Below the pieces are notes generated by a model. It did not search any database. It was not told where the DNA came from and saw nothing but the letters and a program-made list of their open reading frames with translations. From NCBI GenBank assembly GCA_043807765.1, contig JAZDFQ010000073.1, positions 116,354 to 180,353 of the forward strand: a DNA stretch of 64,000 nt, written 5' to 3'. This document shows, piece after piece, positions 26,811 through 35,725 of the stretch. Every line of letters starts with the position of its first letter. The stretch's first letter is position 1. A program made the translations under genes and the position numbers. The DNA is from Stygiobacter sp043807765 (GTDB lineage: Bacteria; Bacteroidota; Ignavibacteria; Ignavibacteriales; Melioribacteraceae).

Positions 26811-26906
26811 CGTGGTATTAAAGGGACATTTTTTTGCAAATAGTTCTAGACAAGTACATACAGAAAATAGCCTAAAGTCATAGGGTTTATTTGATGTGCT
26901 AAAATG

Positions 26907-26944
26907 AAAAAAGCTCGAATAATCATCATATTCAAGCTTTTTTT
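26907..26944 (-). terminator. Terminator downstream of tRNA-Arg
   Basis: Near-perfect stem built from AAAAAAGCTCGAATA and TATTCAAGCTTTTTT around a short loop. It works on both strands and sits immediately after the 3' end of the leftward tRNA gene. Confidence 0.75.
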
Positions 26945-26946
26945 AG

Positions 26947-27020
26947 TACACCCGAAAGGACTCGAACCTTTAACCTTCTGATCCGTAGTCAGATGCTCTA
27001 TCCAATTAAGCTACGGGTGC
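26947..27020 (-). tRNA. tRNA-Arg (anticodon ACG)
   Basis: 74 bases on the minus strand fold as a cloverleaf. The acceptor stem is GCACCCG/CGGGTGT (the first pair is G-U), the anticodon stem is TCTGA/TCAGA with loop CTACGGA, giving anticodon ACG, and the T arm contains GGTTCGAGTCC. The 3' CCA is not encoded. The A34 of this tRNA is changed to inosine by TadA, whose gene starts 90 bases away on the other strand. Confidence 0.95.
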
Positions 27021-27110
27021 AAATCATTTTTGTGTCCGAAATATACGATTACACTCAATAACTTCCAACGTTTCTAACATTTCGATTTTCATTTTTATCA
27101 TGTTTGGGTT

Positions 27111-27611
27111 ATGTTTGAAATAAATTTTGAGACAGAAATGCTCTTTAATGAAGATGTATATAAATTTATGTACGCTGCACTTCTAGAAGCTGAAACCGCT
27201 TTACAAAAAGATGAAGTTCCAATTGGAGCTGTGATTGTTCACCATAATAGAATAATTGGCAGAGGTTACAATCAAACAGAGCTCCTAAAGGATTCTACCG
27301 CCCATGCAGAAATGATAGCTATTACTTCAGCGACCAATCATCTTCAATCTAAATTTCTTGAAGAATGTGACTTATTTGTTACAGTTGAACCATGTGTAAT
27401 GTGTACTGGCGCAATATTACTTTCACGTATTAAACGAATCTATTTCGGCACTTTCGAACCGAAATTTGGCGCGTGTGGTTCATTATATAACCTAGCCGAT
27501 GATGGAAAATACAATCACAAGCCGGAAGTTTACTCGGGTGTCTATCCCGATGAATCAAAATATTTACTGGAAAGTTTCTTCAAAACTAAAAGAATATCAG
27601 AGAACAAATAA
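27111..27611 (+). CDS. tadA: tRNA(adenine34) deaminase
   Basis: 166 aa cytidine-deaminase-fold enzyme that converts A34 to inosine in tRNA-Arg(ACG), so that one tRNA reads CGU, CGC and CGA. The zinc site is complete: His65 and catalytic Glu67 in HAEMIA, and Cys95/Cys98 in PCVMC. ARIKR-like SRIKRIYFG and CGSLYNLADD follow. The N-terminus is about 15 residues longer than usual, so the ATG at 27138 is an alternative start. It lies divergent to its own substrate tRNA gene, and adk follows 70-80 bases downstream. Confidence 0.93.
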   Translation: MFEINFETEMLFNEDVYKFMYAALLEAETALQKDEVPIGAVIVHHNRIIGRGYNQTELLKDSTAHAEMIAITSATNHLQSKFLEECDLFVTVEPCVMCTGAILLSRIKRIYFGTFEPKFGACGSLYNLADDGKYNHKPEVYSGVYPDESKYLLESFFKTKRISENK

Positions 27612-27692
27612 GACTTCGTTGGATAATTTTATAAAACTACTTATGTTTGGATCGCAATTTAATTCAACATCACTCACCAAAATTTGATAAAA

Positions 27693-28337
27693 ATGAGAAT
27701 AATTATTTTTGGCGCCCCGGGCGTAGGGAAAGGTACACAAGCAAAGCTTATAGCAACGAAATTGAACATAGCACATATTTCCACCGGTGATATCTTAAGA
27801 GCTGCAATAAAAAATGAGACGGAAATGGGTTTACAGGCTAAAGCGATTGTTGAACGAGGCGAACTTGTACCCGATGAAATTGTTGGCGGCATAATTAAAG
27901 ATACACTTAAAGAAGAAAGATGTAATTCCGGTTTTATTTTAGATGGATATCCAAGAACAATAGCACAAGCTGAAATTCTTACAAGTATTTTTAAGGAACT
28001 TGGCACCGAGACAATTCACCTTATAAAATTGGAAGCAAAAGACGAAATAATTGTTGATAGAATTTCAAATAGAATGGTTTGCGGCGTTTGCGGGAATATT
28101 TTAGCCAGATCTTTAGTGACTGAAAATTTTGCTTGTCCAAATTGCAAAGCTGAAGAGAGTTATTATAAGCGGAAAGATGACGATGAGGAAGTAATTAAGA
28201 AACGTTTAAGTGTTTATCATGAACAGACCGCACCGGTTTTCAATTACTATTCCGATAGAGCGCATGTGATTGAGATCGACGGTACAAAAAATATTGATGA
28301 AATTTCCAAAGATATCTTAGCACAGCTATCTAATTAG
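27693..28337 (+). CDS. adk: Adenylate kinase
   Basis: 214 aa from ATG MRIIIFGAPGVGKGTQ; an upstream in-frame TTG at 27684 is less likely. It interconverts ATP + AMP and 2 ADP. P-loop GAPGVGKGT at residues 7-15, NMP-binding ISTGDILRAA, DGYPRT, and a long LID with a structural zinc site CGVC and CPNC, as in many non-enteric enzymes. The last 8 bases overlap the end of the convergent ftsE gene, with no terminator between them. Confidence 0.96.
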   Translation: MRIIIFGAPGVGKGTQAKLIATKLNIAHISTGDILRAAIKNETEMGLQAKAIVERGELVPDEIVGGIIKDTLKEERCNSGFILDGYPRTIAQAEILTSIFKELGTETIHLIKLEAKDEIIVDRISNRMVCGVCGNILARSLVTENFACPNCKAEESYYKRKDDDEEVIKKRLSVYHEQTAPVFNYYSDRAHVIEIDGTKNIDEISKDILAQLSN

Positions 28338-29010
28338 TTTCATCTTTACGTTTGATTTGTACCTTTACTGCTTTACCTCCTTCTAAGCGGATTATCTTAG
28401 ATTCGACTTTGCGTACAATTTCGTAATTGTGAGTTGCAAGCAAAACCGAAGTACCTCTTTGATTAATCTTCTTTAGTATCTCTATTATTTCATCGGATGT
28501 TTCAATATCCAAATTCCCGGTTGGTTCATCAGCCAACACTAAAACCGGATCGTTGATTATTGCTCTTGCAATTGCAACGCGCTGTTTTTCTCCACCGGAA
28601 AGCTGTTGGGGCATATTATTTTGCTTGTGAGCAAGCCCTACATCAGAAAGAGCATGAAGAACCTTGCGCTTAATCATTTTCTTAGGAGTTCCGGTTGCAT
28701 GAAGTACGAAAGCCAGATTGTCAAAAACATTTCTATCGTCGAGTAATTGAAAGTCTTGAAAAACAATTCCGAGTTTTCTTCTTAAAGTTGGAAGTTCTTT
28801 CACTCTTATCTCGTCAGAATTAAAACCGGCAACTTCAACATATCCTTTTTCCGGAAGCACATCCATATAAACCATTCTTAATAAAGTGGTCTTACCAACA
28901 CCGCTCTTTCCTATCAGAAAAACAAAGTCCCCTTGCTCTATTTGAAGATTAAGATCGCTAAAGATCGGCTGGTTAGAATAATTGAATTCCACATGATTAA
29001 AAGTGAGCAT
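28330..29010 (-). CDS. ftsE: FtsE-type cell-division ABC ATPase
   Basis: 226 aa ABC ATPase, length typical of FtsE. Walker A GKSGVGKTT at about 34-42, Q-loop FQDFQLLDDRNVFDNLA (an FtsE-like signature), ABC signature LSGGEKQR, Walker B VLVLADEPTGNLD, and the H-loop ATHN. FtsEX controls peptidoglycan hydrolases at the division site. The usual partner ftsX is not adjacent: the next gene upstream is a methyltransferase, 0 bases away. It could also be a LolD-like lipoprotein exporter ATPase. Confidence 0.85.
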   Translation of the reverse strand: MLTFNHVEFNYSNQPIFSDLNLQIEQGDFVFLIGKSGVGKTTLLRMVYMDVLPEKGYVEVAGFNSDEIRVKELPTLRRKLGIVFQDFQLLDDRNVFDNLAFVLHATGTPKKMIKRKVLHALSDVGLAHKQNNMPQQLSGGEKQRVAIARAIINDPVLVLADEPTGNLDIETSDEIIEILKKINQRGTSVLLATHNYEIVRKVESKIIRLEGGKAVKVQIKRKDETN

Positions 29011-29736
29011 TTATTTTCTCTTTTTTAAAATGAATTGAGCTCTTTCACTTTTTGGGGATGCGTTTGTATGCGAGAAAGCTTCGTAACAACCATGAACATA
29101 TAAATTCGATTCAGAGATCATCTCAAAATATTCCTCGAACGAATATACTTTTTGCTTATGGTTTTCGGTAAACTTAGTTCCATCTTTGTCGGTAATTACA
29201 AATTTGTTTTGATGAATCTTAGTCTTTCTGTTGTAATTACTGATCTGCTTAAACTTTATCTTAAGATATTCACCTTCTCTATTCAGATGTTTTACATTAT
29301 TCAAACTGTTTGCTTCCAAACTTACATCAAAAGTAAATATTCCATCATCAACCAGACAAGAATAGACACTATTAAGCATGTTTATGAATGATTTTTTTGT
29401 CAATAAATAATTCACGCTGTCGAAAGTTGAAAATATAAAGTCGAATTTTTCTTTGAATGGCAACAATGTCATATCGCAATTTATCTTATCACCTATAGAT
29501 TGGTTTACCGACAAAAGCATTTGAAGTGATAAATCACTAGAAAAATATTTTACAAATTTCTTGTTTAACAGCTCAGCAATTTTTCCGGACCCGCACGCTA
29601 ATTCCAAAACAGTTTTGTTCTTCTTGCTGCTAATCCGGCTAATTTCATAAATATATTTTGACCACATCTTATAATTGATAGAGCGCATTAGGTGCGGATA
29701 TATTAGCGAAACAGCACTATAGTTTTTTGCGTGCAT
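29011..29736 (-). CDS. SAM-dependent methyltransferase, class I
   Basis: 241 aa from ATG MHAKNYSAVSLIYPHLMRSI. The SAM-binding motif VLELACGSGKIAELL is at about 43-57, followed by DLSLQMLL and FDFIFSTFDSVNYLL. The substrate is unknown; the profile fits the Methyltransf_25/11 small-molecule type. The open frame continues to 29787 inside pdxA, but starting at 29736, 4 bases after the pdxA stop, avoids a 47-base overlap and fits the family N-terminus better. Confidence 0.82.
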   Translation of the reverse strand: MHAKNYSAVSLIYPHLMRSINYKMWSKYIYEISRISSKKNKTVLELACGSGKIAELLNKKFVKYFSSDLSLQMLLSVNQSIGDKINCDMTLLPFKEKFDFIFSTFDSVNYLLTKKSFINMLNSVYSCLVDDGIFTFDVSLEANSLNNVKHLNREGEYLKIKFKQISNYNRKTKIHQNKFVITDKDGTKFTENHKQKVYSFEEYFEMISESNLYVHGCYEAFSHTNASPKSERAQFILKKRK

Positions 29737-29740
29737 TGGC

Positions 29741-30718
29741 TTAAATTCGATTGCTGATAATTTTTTCTGCCCAGATTGCCGCCTCAATCATACTGGATGG
29801 ATTTGCAATTCCTAATCCGGCAATATCGTAAGCTGTTCCATGGTCCGGCGATGTTCTGATGATATCTAGGCCGGCAGTAAAGTTAACACCACGCTCAAAG
29901 TTTAACATTTTAAATGGAATTAAAACTTGGTCATGGTACATTCCGATTATTCCATCAAACTCCCGATATTGCTTTGTACCAAAGAATGCATCCGGGACAA
30001 ATGGACCAACACCATTTAACTTTTTTACTTTATTTATTACCGGTTTAATTACATCGATTTCTTCTCTTCCAATTCTTCCCTCTTCACCGCTGTGCGGATT
30101 CAATCCTAAAACCGCGATGCTTGGGTTAAATTTCCCAAGATCATTTTGTAAAGATTGGCTAAAAATTTCAATTTTTTCTTGGAGTAAATCTATTGAAAGA
30201 GATGATGAAACTTCCTTCAACGGAATATGAATTGTGGCTAAGCCGCAAATCATTTTTCGAGAAAGAAAAACCATCATAAACTTTTCTTGCTTTGATAATG
30301 AAGCAAAGTATTCTGTCTGTCCCGGATATTTTACTCCCGCCATTTCGAATGCTCTTTTAGACGTTGGTGCAGTCACAATTGCAGAATTACTTATTTGACT
30401 AACCATTCTATGAGACAATTCAATAGCTTCAGATGCCGTCTTACCGGAATACTTTGTAGGTCGTCCAAAATCAAGTTTGGTTTTGCCTAAATCCAAGATT
30501 GAAACAACATTAGCAGAGAGAGTGTTTATTCTCTCTCTGCTAATAATTTCAAATGGAAAAGTAGGTTTGATAAATGAAATGTTTTTTTCGAAAACGGAAG
30601 CCGGACAAATGAAAATTATTTTTCGTTTAGCCGGATTGAAAAGTTTATTTAACGCCTTGATTGATATTTCCGGACCAATCCCGTTGATATCACCGCAAGT
30701 AAATACAAGTGTTTTCAT
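29741..30718 (-). CDS. pdxA: 4-hydroxythreonine-4-phosphate dehydrogenase
   Basis: 325 aa, full length for PdxA of vitamin B6 (pyridoxal phosphate) synthesis. It opens TCGDINGIGPEISIKAL, has APTSKRAFEMAGVKYPGQTE, contains the metal ligands in MYHDQVLIPFKML and the active-site region TSPDHGTAYDIAG. It oxidises 4-phosphohydroxy-L-threonine with NAD. It follows rho by 11 bases in the same operon. Confidence 0.95.
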   Translation of the reverse strand: MKTLVFTCGDINGIGPEISIKALNKLFNPAKRKIIFICPASVFEKNISFIKPTFPFEIISRERINTLSANVVSILDLGKTKLDFGRPTKYSGKTASEAIELSHRMVSQISNSAIVTAPTSKRAFEMAGVKYPGQTEYFASLSKQEKFMMVFLSRKMICGLATIHIPLKEVSSSLSIDLLQEKIEIFSQSLQNDLGKFNPSIAVLGLNPHSGEEGRIGREEIDVIKPVINKVKKLNGVGPFVPDAFFGTKQYREFDGIIGMYHDQVLIPFKMLNFERGVNFTAGLDIIRTSPDHGTAYDIAGLGIANPSSMIEAAIWAEKIISNRI

Positions 30719-30729
30719 CGGACAGCCGA

Positions 30730-31983
30730 TTAGCTGTTCATGCTTAACATAAATTCTTTATTGTTTTTCGTTCCTTTCATTTTTTCAAGTATAAATTCCA
30801 TTGCTTCTTGAGAATCAAAATCAGCTAATATCTTTCTGAGGATCCAAATCTTATTCAATTCATCATCACGCAACAACAATTCTTCTTTTCTTGTACTTGA
30901 TTTCAATACATCAATTGCCGGGAAGATTCTTCTATCGGATAAGCTTCTATCAAGCAACAATTCACTGTTACCCGTTCCCTTGAACTCTTCGAAGATAACT
31001 TCATCCATTCTGCTTCCAGTATCTACAAGTGCTGTAGCAATGATGGTTAAGCTGCCAGCTTCTTCCGTATTACGTGCAGAACCGAAAAATCTCTTTGGTC
31101 TGTGCAATGCGTTTGCGTCAACACCACCGGAAAGTATTCTGCCGCTATGTGGTATAACAGTATTATGTGCGCGAGCTAAACGAGTAATTGAATCAAGAAG
31201 AATTACCACATCATCACCGGCCTCAACCATTCTTTTGGCTTTTTCGATAACCATGTTCGCAACTTGAACGTGACGTTCTGCCGGTTCATCAAAAGTAGAA
31301 CTAATAACTTCTGCTTGAACTGAACGCTGCATGTCTGTTACTTCTTCCGGACGTTCGTCAATTAACAGCATGATGATTTTTACTTCAGGATGATTTCTCG
31401 AAAGCGAATTAGCAATCTTTTGCATCAAAATAGTTTTACCAGCTTTTGGAGGTGAAACAATCAAAGCTCTCTGTCCCTTGCCAATTGGAACTAACAAATC
31501 CATAACTCTCATAGAATGTTCACCCGGTGCGGATTCAAGCTTCAACCGCTTAGTTGGATATAATGGAGTTAAGTTGTCAAACAATGTTCTTTCACGAATC
31601 GCTTCGGGATCTTTTCCGTTTACAGCTTCCACTCTAAGAAGAGCAAAAAATCTTTCGCCTTCCTTAGGAGGTCTAACTTGACCGCTGACATAATCGCCGG
31701 TACGAAGACTGAAACGTTTAATTTGAGAAGGTGATACATATATATCATCTGGCGATGGAAGGTAATTATAATCGGCTGAACGGAGAAATCCGTAACCATC
31801 GGTAAGAACTTCCAGCACACCTTTGGAGAATGTTAAACCATCCTTCTGAGATTGTGCTTCTAAAATTTTGAAAATGAGTTCTTGTTTGCGAAGGTCGCTA
31901 TAACCGATAAGACCGAAGTCCTTTGCAATCTTGTAGAGGTCAATAATTTTTTTCGATTGCAGTTCTGAAATATCCATTGGCAT
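30730..31983 (-). CDS. rho: Transcription termination factor Rho
   Basis: 417 aa, hexameric RNA helicase that ends transcription. N-terminal Rho_N helix bundle (MDISELQSKKIIDLYKIAKDF), cold-shock RNA-binding domain (about 50-120, GYGFLRSADYNYLPSPDDIY), then the ATPase with Walker A SPPKAGKTIL, LIDERPEEVTDM, and DSITRLARAHN, plus Q- and R-loops (KGTGNSELLLDR). An AGGA lies about 10 bases before the first ATG; the second ATG (31977) is also possible. First of a pair with pdxA; folC is 118 bases upstream. Confidence 0.97.
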   Translation of the reverse strand: MPMDISELQSKKIIDLYKIAKDFGLIGYSDLRKQELIFKILEAQSQKDGLTFSKGVLEVLTDGYGFLRSADYNYLPSPDDIYVSPSQIKRFSLRTGDYVSGQVRPPKEGERFFALLRVEAVNGKDPEAIRERTLFDNLTPLYPTKRLKLESAPGEHSMRVMDLLVPIGKGQRALIVSPPKAGKTILMQKIANSLSRNHPEVKIIMLLIDERPEEVTDMQRSVQAEVISSTFDEPAERHVQVANMVIEKAKRMVEAGDDVVILLDSITRLARAHNTVIPHSGRILSGGVDANALHRPKRFFGSARNTEEAGSLTIIATALVDTGSRMDEVIFEEFKGTGNSELLLDRSLSDRRIFPAIDVLKSSTRKEELLLRDDELNKIWILRKILADFDSQEAMEFILEKMKGTKNNKEFMLSMNS

Positions 31984-32101
31984 GGGGTTGTTCCTATAGA
32001 TTTGTGAGAAGCTTGATTTGACTTAAAATGAATTTTCTGGGTTAAATTTATTGTTCATTGATTTATTGTTTTGCAGAATACTACTGAGGCACGACGAAAA
32101 A

Positions 32102-33385
32102 TTATACTCCGCCGCTCTCAATGTCAAGTTTTTTTTCAATTATTTTGGATTTTATTTCTCCTAATAGGTACATACTGCCTAAAACCACTAAGCACGCATT
32201 TCTAGGAGTTTGAAGAAAATCGACCAAATTCTGGAAAGCATCGTTAAGCTCTGCCGTTCTAATTTTGTGATTGCCTATTAACTCCTTTATTTCAGCCGGA
32301 TTTGCAGCCCGCTCATCCTTGATTGATGTTATGATAATTCTATCAAAATAAGGAATCAGACTACTTAGCATAGAGCTAATGCTTTTATCTTTCATTGCTG
32401 CAAAGATTAAGATTCTTTCTTCGAAATCTCCGAATTCAGTACTAAACTGCTCAATAAAAGTATTCACTCCCTCTGGGTTATGTGCAGAATCAAAAATAAC
32501 CTTGGGAGAGTTATTGAAAACCTCATACCGCCCTTCAATCTTAGAGTTCTGAAGAACTTTTTGAATTCCACGACTAACTGTTAATGGCCTGATATTCCCT
32601 ATTGTTTCGTAGACAGCTTTTACTGCCAGTGCGGCATTCCATAGCTGATGATTCCCTAAAAGCGGAGTTTGATAAATAGTGAAGCAGATTCCCTTTACTA
32701 GCACACATAGGTGATCTTCATTTTTAACAACAAAATCTTTACTCAGAAAATACTTGGTATTTTCTTCTGAAGCTTTATTCAATATAACGTGTTCAGAAGC
32801 TACTGGAACTCTCCCTACAAAAACCGGCGTTTTCTTCTTTATGATTCCGGCTTTTTCAAACGCAATTTTCTCAATTGTATTTCCGAGATGCGCTGTGTGC
32901 TCTAGACTAATTGATGTAATAATTGAAGCCATTGGACAAATTACATTAGTTGAATCAAGCCTTCCGCCTAAACCGGTTTCAATTACAGCATAATCCACGT
33001 TTTCTTCCGCAAAGTACTCGAATGCTAGAGCAGTGGTTAACTCAAAGAACGTCGGCCGGGATTCATCTATATACTTTTCCAATTTGGAAACAAATGGAAC
33101 AATCTTCTCATCTGAGATTTCTTCGCCATTGATTCTTATTCTTTCGTTAAATCTTACAAAGTGAGGGGAAGTATATAATCCAACCTTGAAACCATGTTCA
33201 ATTAAAATGGAAGCAACGAAAGAAGCCGTGCTTCCCTTCCCGTTTGAACCGGCTAAATGAAAACATTTTAGTTTTTTATGCGGATTCCCAATTTGTTCTA
33301 GCAGCGAAAGAGTGCTTTCAAGTCCAAGTTTAATTCCAAATTGGTGAAGCGAGAAAAGTTTATCTAATGCGGGTTGGATTTCCAT
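32102..33385 (-). CDS. folC: Bifunctional folylpolyglutamate synthase / dihydrofolate synthase
   Basis: 427 aa Mur-ligase-type enzyme that adds glutamate to dihydropteroate and folates. Motifs: GSNGKGSTASFVASIL (P-loop, about 46-61), ETGLGGRLDSTNV, SLEHTAHLGNTIEKIAFEKAGIIK and DSAHNPEGV at about 317-325. The start is 1 base from the pyrD stop. Followed by rho after 118 bases. Confidence 0.93.
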   Translation of the reverse strand: MEIQPALDKLFSLHQFGIKLGLESTLSLLEQIGNPHKKLKCFHLAGSNGKGSTASFVASILIEHGFKVGLYTSPHFVRFNERIRINGEEISDEKIVPFVSKLEKYIDESRPTFFELTTALAFEYFAEENVDYAVIETGLGGRLDSTNVICPMASIITSISLEHTAHLGNTIEKIAFEKAGIIKKKTPVFVGRVPVASEHVILNKASEENTKYFLSKDFVVKNEDHLCVLVKGICFTIYQTPLLGNHQLWNAALAVKAVYETIGNIRPLTVSRGIQKVLQNSKIEGRYEVFNNSPKVIFDSAHNPEGVNTFIEQFSTEFGDFEERILIFAAMKDKSISSMLSSLIPYFDRIIITSIKDERAANPAEIKELIGNHKIRTAELNDAFQNLVDFLQTPRNACLVVLGSMYLLGEIKSKIIEKKLDIESGGV

Positions 33386-33386
33386 T

Positions 33387-34304
33387 TCAAATCTGAAAAG
33401 AGCCTATCAACTCACTTATATTATGAATTTTTTGCTGATCGCAGAAAGAATTTAGTCCATCTACTATTTCGCAGCCGGTGTTGGGATTAATAAAATTTGC
33501 GGTTCCGACTTGAATTGCGGAAGCTCCAGCAATCATAAACTCTGCTGCGTCTTTCCAATTCATTATTCCGCCAATCCCTATGATTGGTATATCTACATTT
33601 CTCTTGATTTCTAAAACTTTTGCAATTGCAACCGGCTTTATAGCGGGGCCGGAAAGCCCGCCGGTTATGTTCTTAATTTTTGGACGCTTTGAATAAATAT
33701 CGAACAAGGCACCAACGAGAGTGTTAATTGCCGAGACTGCATCGCCACCTTCTTTCTTCACTATTGCAGCAAAGTCAGAAATCTTCGGAACATTCGGAGA
33801 AAGCTTAATAATTATCGGTTTGCTGGTTGCCTTTCTAACTTGTTCAGTAATTCTTCCTACAGAAGTAAGATCATTTCCAAAAATTAATCCGCCTTCTCTA
33901 ACATTTGGACACGAAACATTAATCTCAAATGCTTGAATAGTCTCTTCATGAGTCAAAATTTTTACGCATTCAACGTACTCTTCTATTGAACTAGCAGCAA
34001 TGTTGCAAATTAAAGTTGTGTTCAACTCTTTTAGAAAAGGAATTTTTTCTTTAATAAAGACTTCTACGCCAACATTAGCCAAACCAATAGCATTGAGCAT
34101 TCCGGATGGAGTTTCAACTATTCGCTGAGGAGGATTTCCCTTTCTCGGTTTTAGAGATAATGATTTTGTTACTATCCCGCCGAGTTTGCTGATGTCTGTT
34201 AACTGAGAAATTTCGTTTCCGTACCCAACGGTACCGGAAGCAAGCAATACCGGATTCTTTAATTTGAGCGAACCAATACTTACAGAAAGATTAACATTGC
34301 TCAT
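33387..34304 (-). CDS. pyrD: Dihydroorotate dehydrogenase, class 1B catalytic subunit
   Basis: 305 aa FMN enzyme of UMP synthesis. Motifs: LASGTVGYGNE, KSLSLKPRKGNPPQRIVETP, the active-site loop with catalytic cysteine FEINVSCPNVREGG, KLSPNV, INTLVG, GGLSGPAIKPVA and IGIGGIMNW. The cysteine base and the adjacent pyrK identify the NAD-dependent class 1B. The gene overlaps pyrK by 4 bases (ATGA), as expected of heterotetramer subunits. Confidence 0.96.
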   Translation of the reverse strand: MSNVNLSVSIGSLKLKNPVLLASGTVGYGNEISQLTDISKLGGIVTKSLSLKPRKGNPPQRIVETPSGMLNAIGLANVGVEVFIKEKIPFLKELNTTLICNIAASSIEEYVECVKILTHEETIQAFEINVSCPNVREGGLIFGNDLTSVGRITEQVRKATSKPIIIKLSPNVPKISDFAAIVKKEGGDAVSAINTLVGALFDIYSKRPKIKNITGGLSGPAIKPVAIAKVLEIKRNVDIPIIGIGGIMNWKDAAEFMIAGASAIQVGTANFINPNTGCEIVDGLNSFCDQQKIHNISELIGSFQI

Positions 34305-35056
34305 AACTTTATTTCCTTAGCTTCGAAGACCGGCCCATCTTTGCATACCAATTTATATCCTTCGCCATCGCTGGTTTCAACCGGGCAACCTTGACAGATA
34401 CCAAAACCGCAAGCCATTGCACATTCGATAGATAGCTGGCAATCGTAGTTTTTTTCAATCGACAGTTTTTGAAGAGACTTCAGCATTGGGTTAGGACCGC
34501 AAGCAAAAATTCGAAAATTCGATAAACTATTTTTTTCAATGTAATCGGTAAGAAGTTCAACAACATTTCCTTTGAATCCGAGTGAACCATCATCTGTGGC
34601 AGTGAAAGTATTCTTCAAATCTTTTGTTATAACAAGATTTTTTGAACGAGCACCTACAATTGAAATTACTTCTTTCCCATTTAATTCATTTGTTAGATAT
34701 GGGAAAGGGGCAGCGCCTAATCCGCCAGCCACAATAATTGCTGTTGAATAATCTCCTTCGGTATTAAACCCATTACCTAACGGACCAAGAATATCAAGCG
34801 TATCGCCAGTGTTTTTCTCAGAAAGTATTTTCGTTCCTTCCCCATGAATATCAAACAAAAACGAAATAGTTTCTCCATCAACATTGTTAAGGCTGAATGG
34901 TCGCCTCAGCAAAGGAAAACTGCTTTCAGATACTTTTATGTTACAAAATTGTCCCGGCTTAGCATTTTGAGCTATTAATGGCGAATGTAGTTTAATCTGA
35001 AAAATATTTTCGCCGAATTGTACTTTCTCTTGTATCGTGGATTTTTCGATTAGCAA
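34301..35056 (-). CDS. pyrK: Dihydroorotate dehydrogenase electron-transfer subunit
   Basis: 251 aa. Ferredoxin-reductase-like FAD domain (about 5-100, LLRRPFSLNNVDGE), NAD domain (GGLGAAPFPYL, FACGPNPML), and a C-terminal [2Fe-2S] cysteine set in CAMACGFGICQGCP with a fourth cysteine in LVCKDGP. It passes electrons from PyrD FMN to NAD. Predicted start is TTG with a weak GAGA upstream. Coupled to pyrD by a 4-base overlap. Confidence 0.94.
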   Translation of the reverse strand: MLIEKSTIQEKVQFGENIFQIKLHSPLIAQNAKPGQFCNIKVSESSFPLLRRPFSLNNVDGETISFLFDIHGEGTKILSEKNTGDTLDILGPLGNGFNTEGDYSTAIIVAGGLGAAPFPYLTNELNGKEVISIVGARSKNLVITKDLKNTFTATDDGSLGFKGNVVELLTDYIEKNSLSNFRIFACGPNPMLKSLQKLSIEKNYDCQLSIECAMACGFGICQGCPVETSDGEGYKLVCKDGPVFEAKEIKL

Positions 35057-35098
35057 TTCTAAATTCTCTTCGTATGTGAGATTCTAATAATTTTCTAT

Positions 35099-35725
35099 TT
35101 ATTTAAGGTACTTTTCTTCAATGGTCTTTATTTTGTCCAATCTCTTCTGATGTCGATCGCCGAGAAACTTAGAAGACAGCCAAACATCAACAATTGATTT
35201 TAATGTTTCATCGCCTAATGCCTTGGCTCCCATCACCAAAACGTTTGCATTGTTATGCTCTTTAGAACTTCTTGCGCTAAATTCATTATAGCAAGTTGCT
35301 GCTCTAATACCGGGAATTTTATTAGCAGTAATGCATGAAGGTATTCCGGTGGCGTCTAGAATTATTCCCAAATTTACTTCACCAATTTTTACTCTGTTGG
35401 CCACATTAAAAGCAATATCCGGATAATCAACCGCGTCTTCAGTGAATGTACCAACATCAATAATATCGATGCCTTTATTCTTCAGATAATCAAACAAGAC
35501 CTTTTTTTCTTTTACGCCGGTGTGGTCGGAACCAATTGCAATTTTAGAATTAGCTGAGTTTTCTACTTTTGAAGCAATTGATGCTTGGGTCACAATTTTG
35601 ATTTTGTTTTGTTTAATCCGGTCTTGAGCCAATGGAGAAATGACTACATCTTTTCCAATTACTAATTCAGTTCCGCCGGATTTTATTAAAACAAGAATAT
35701 CTGCTTCAGTAATTAATTTTTTCAT
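35099..35725 (-). CDS. RpiB/LacAB-like sugar-phosphate isomerase, catalytic cysteine missing
   Basis: 208 aa: an N-terminal extension of about 58 residues (with SGGTELVIGKDVVISPLAQD) and an RpiB-fold domain (about 60-205, KIAIGSDHTGVKEK). RpiB enzymes use a cysteine in a CGTG loop as the base. Here the loop reads GIILDATGIPSCITANKIPG, with Asp124 in that place and the GIGMSI segment altered to GIPSCI; a cysteine sits at 131. It may act on a different substrate, use the other cysteine, or be inactive as an isomerase. 1-base overlap with the upstream guanylyltransferase gene. Confidence 0.8.
   Translation of the reverse strand: MKKLITEADILVLIKSGGTELVIGKDVVISPLAQDRIKQNKIKIVTQASIASKVENSANSKIAIGSDHTGVKEKKVLFDYLKNKGIDIIDVGTFTEDAVDYPDIAFNVANRVKIGEVNLGIILDATGIPSCITANKIPGIRAATCYNEFSARSSKEHNNANVLVMGAKALGDETLKSIVDVWLSSKFLGDRHQKRLDKIKTIEEKYLK

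Noticed and set aside
26947..27020. tRNA gene as an integration site for a mobile element
   Set aside because: No integrase, no repeat of the tRNA 3' end nearby, and both sides hold housekeeping or regulatory genes.
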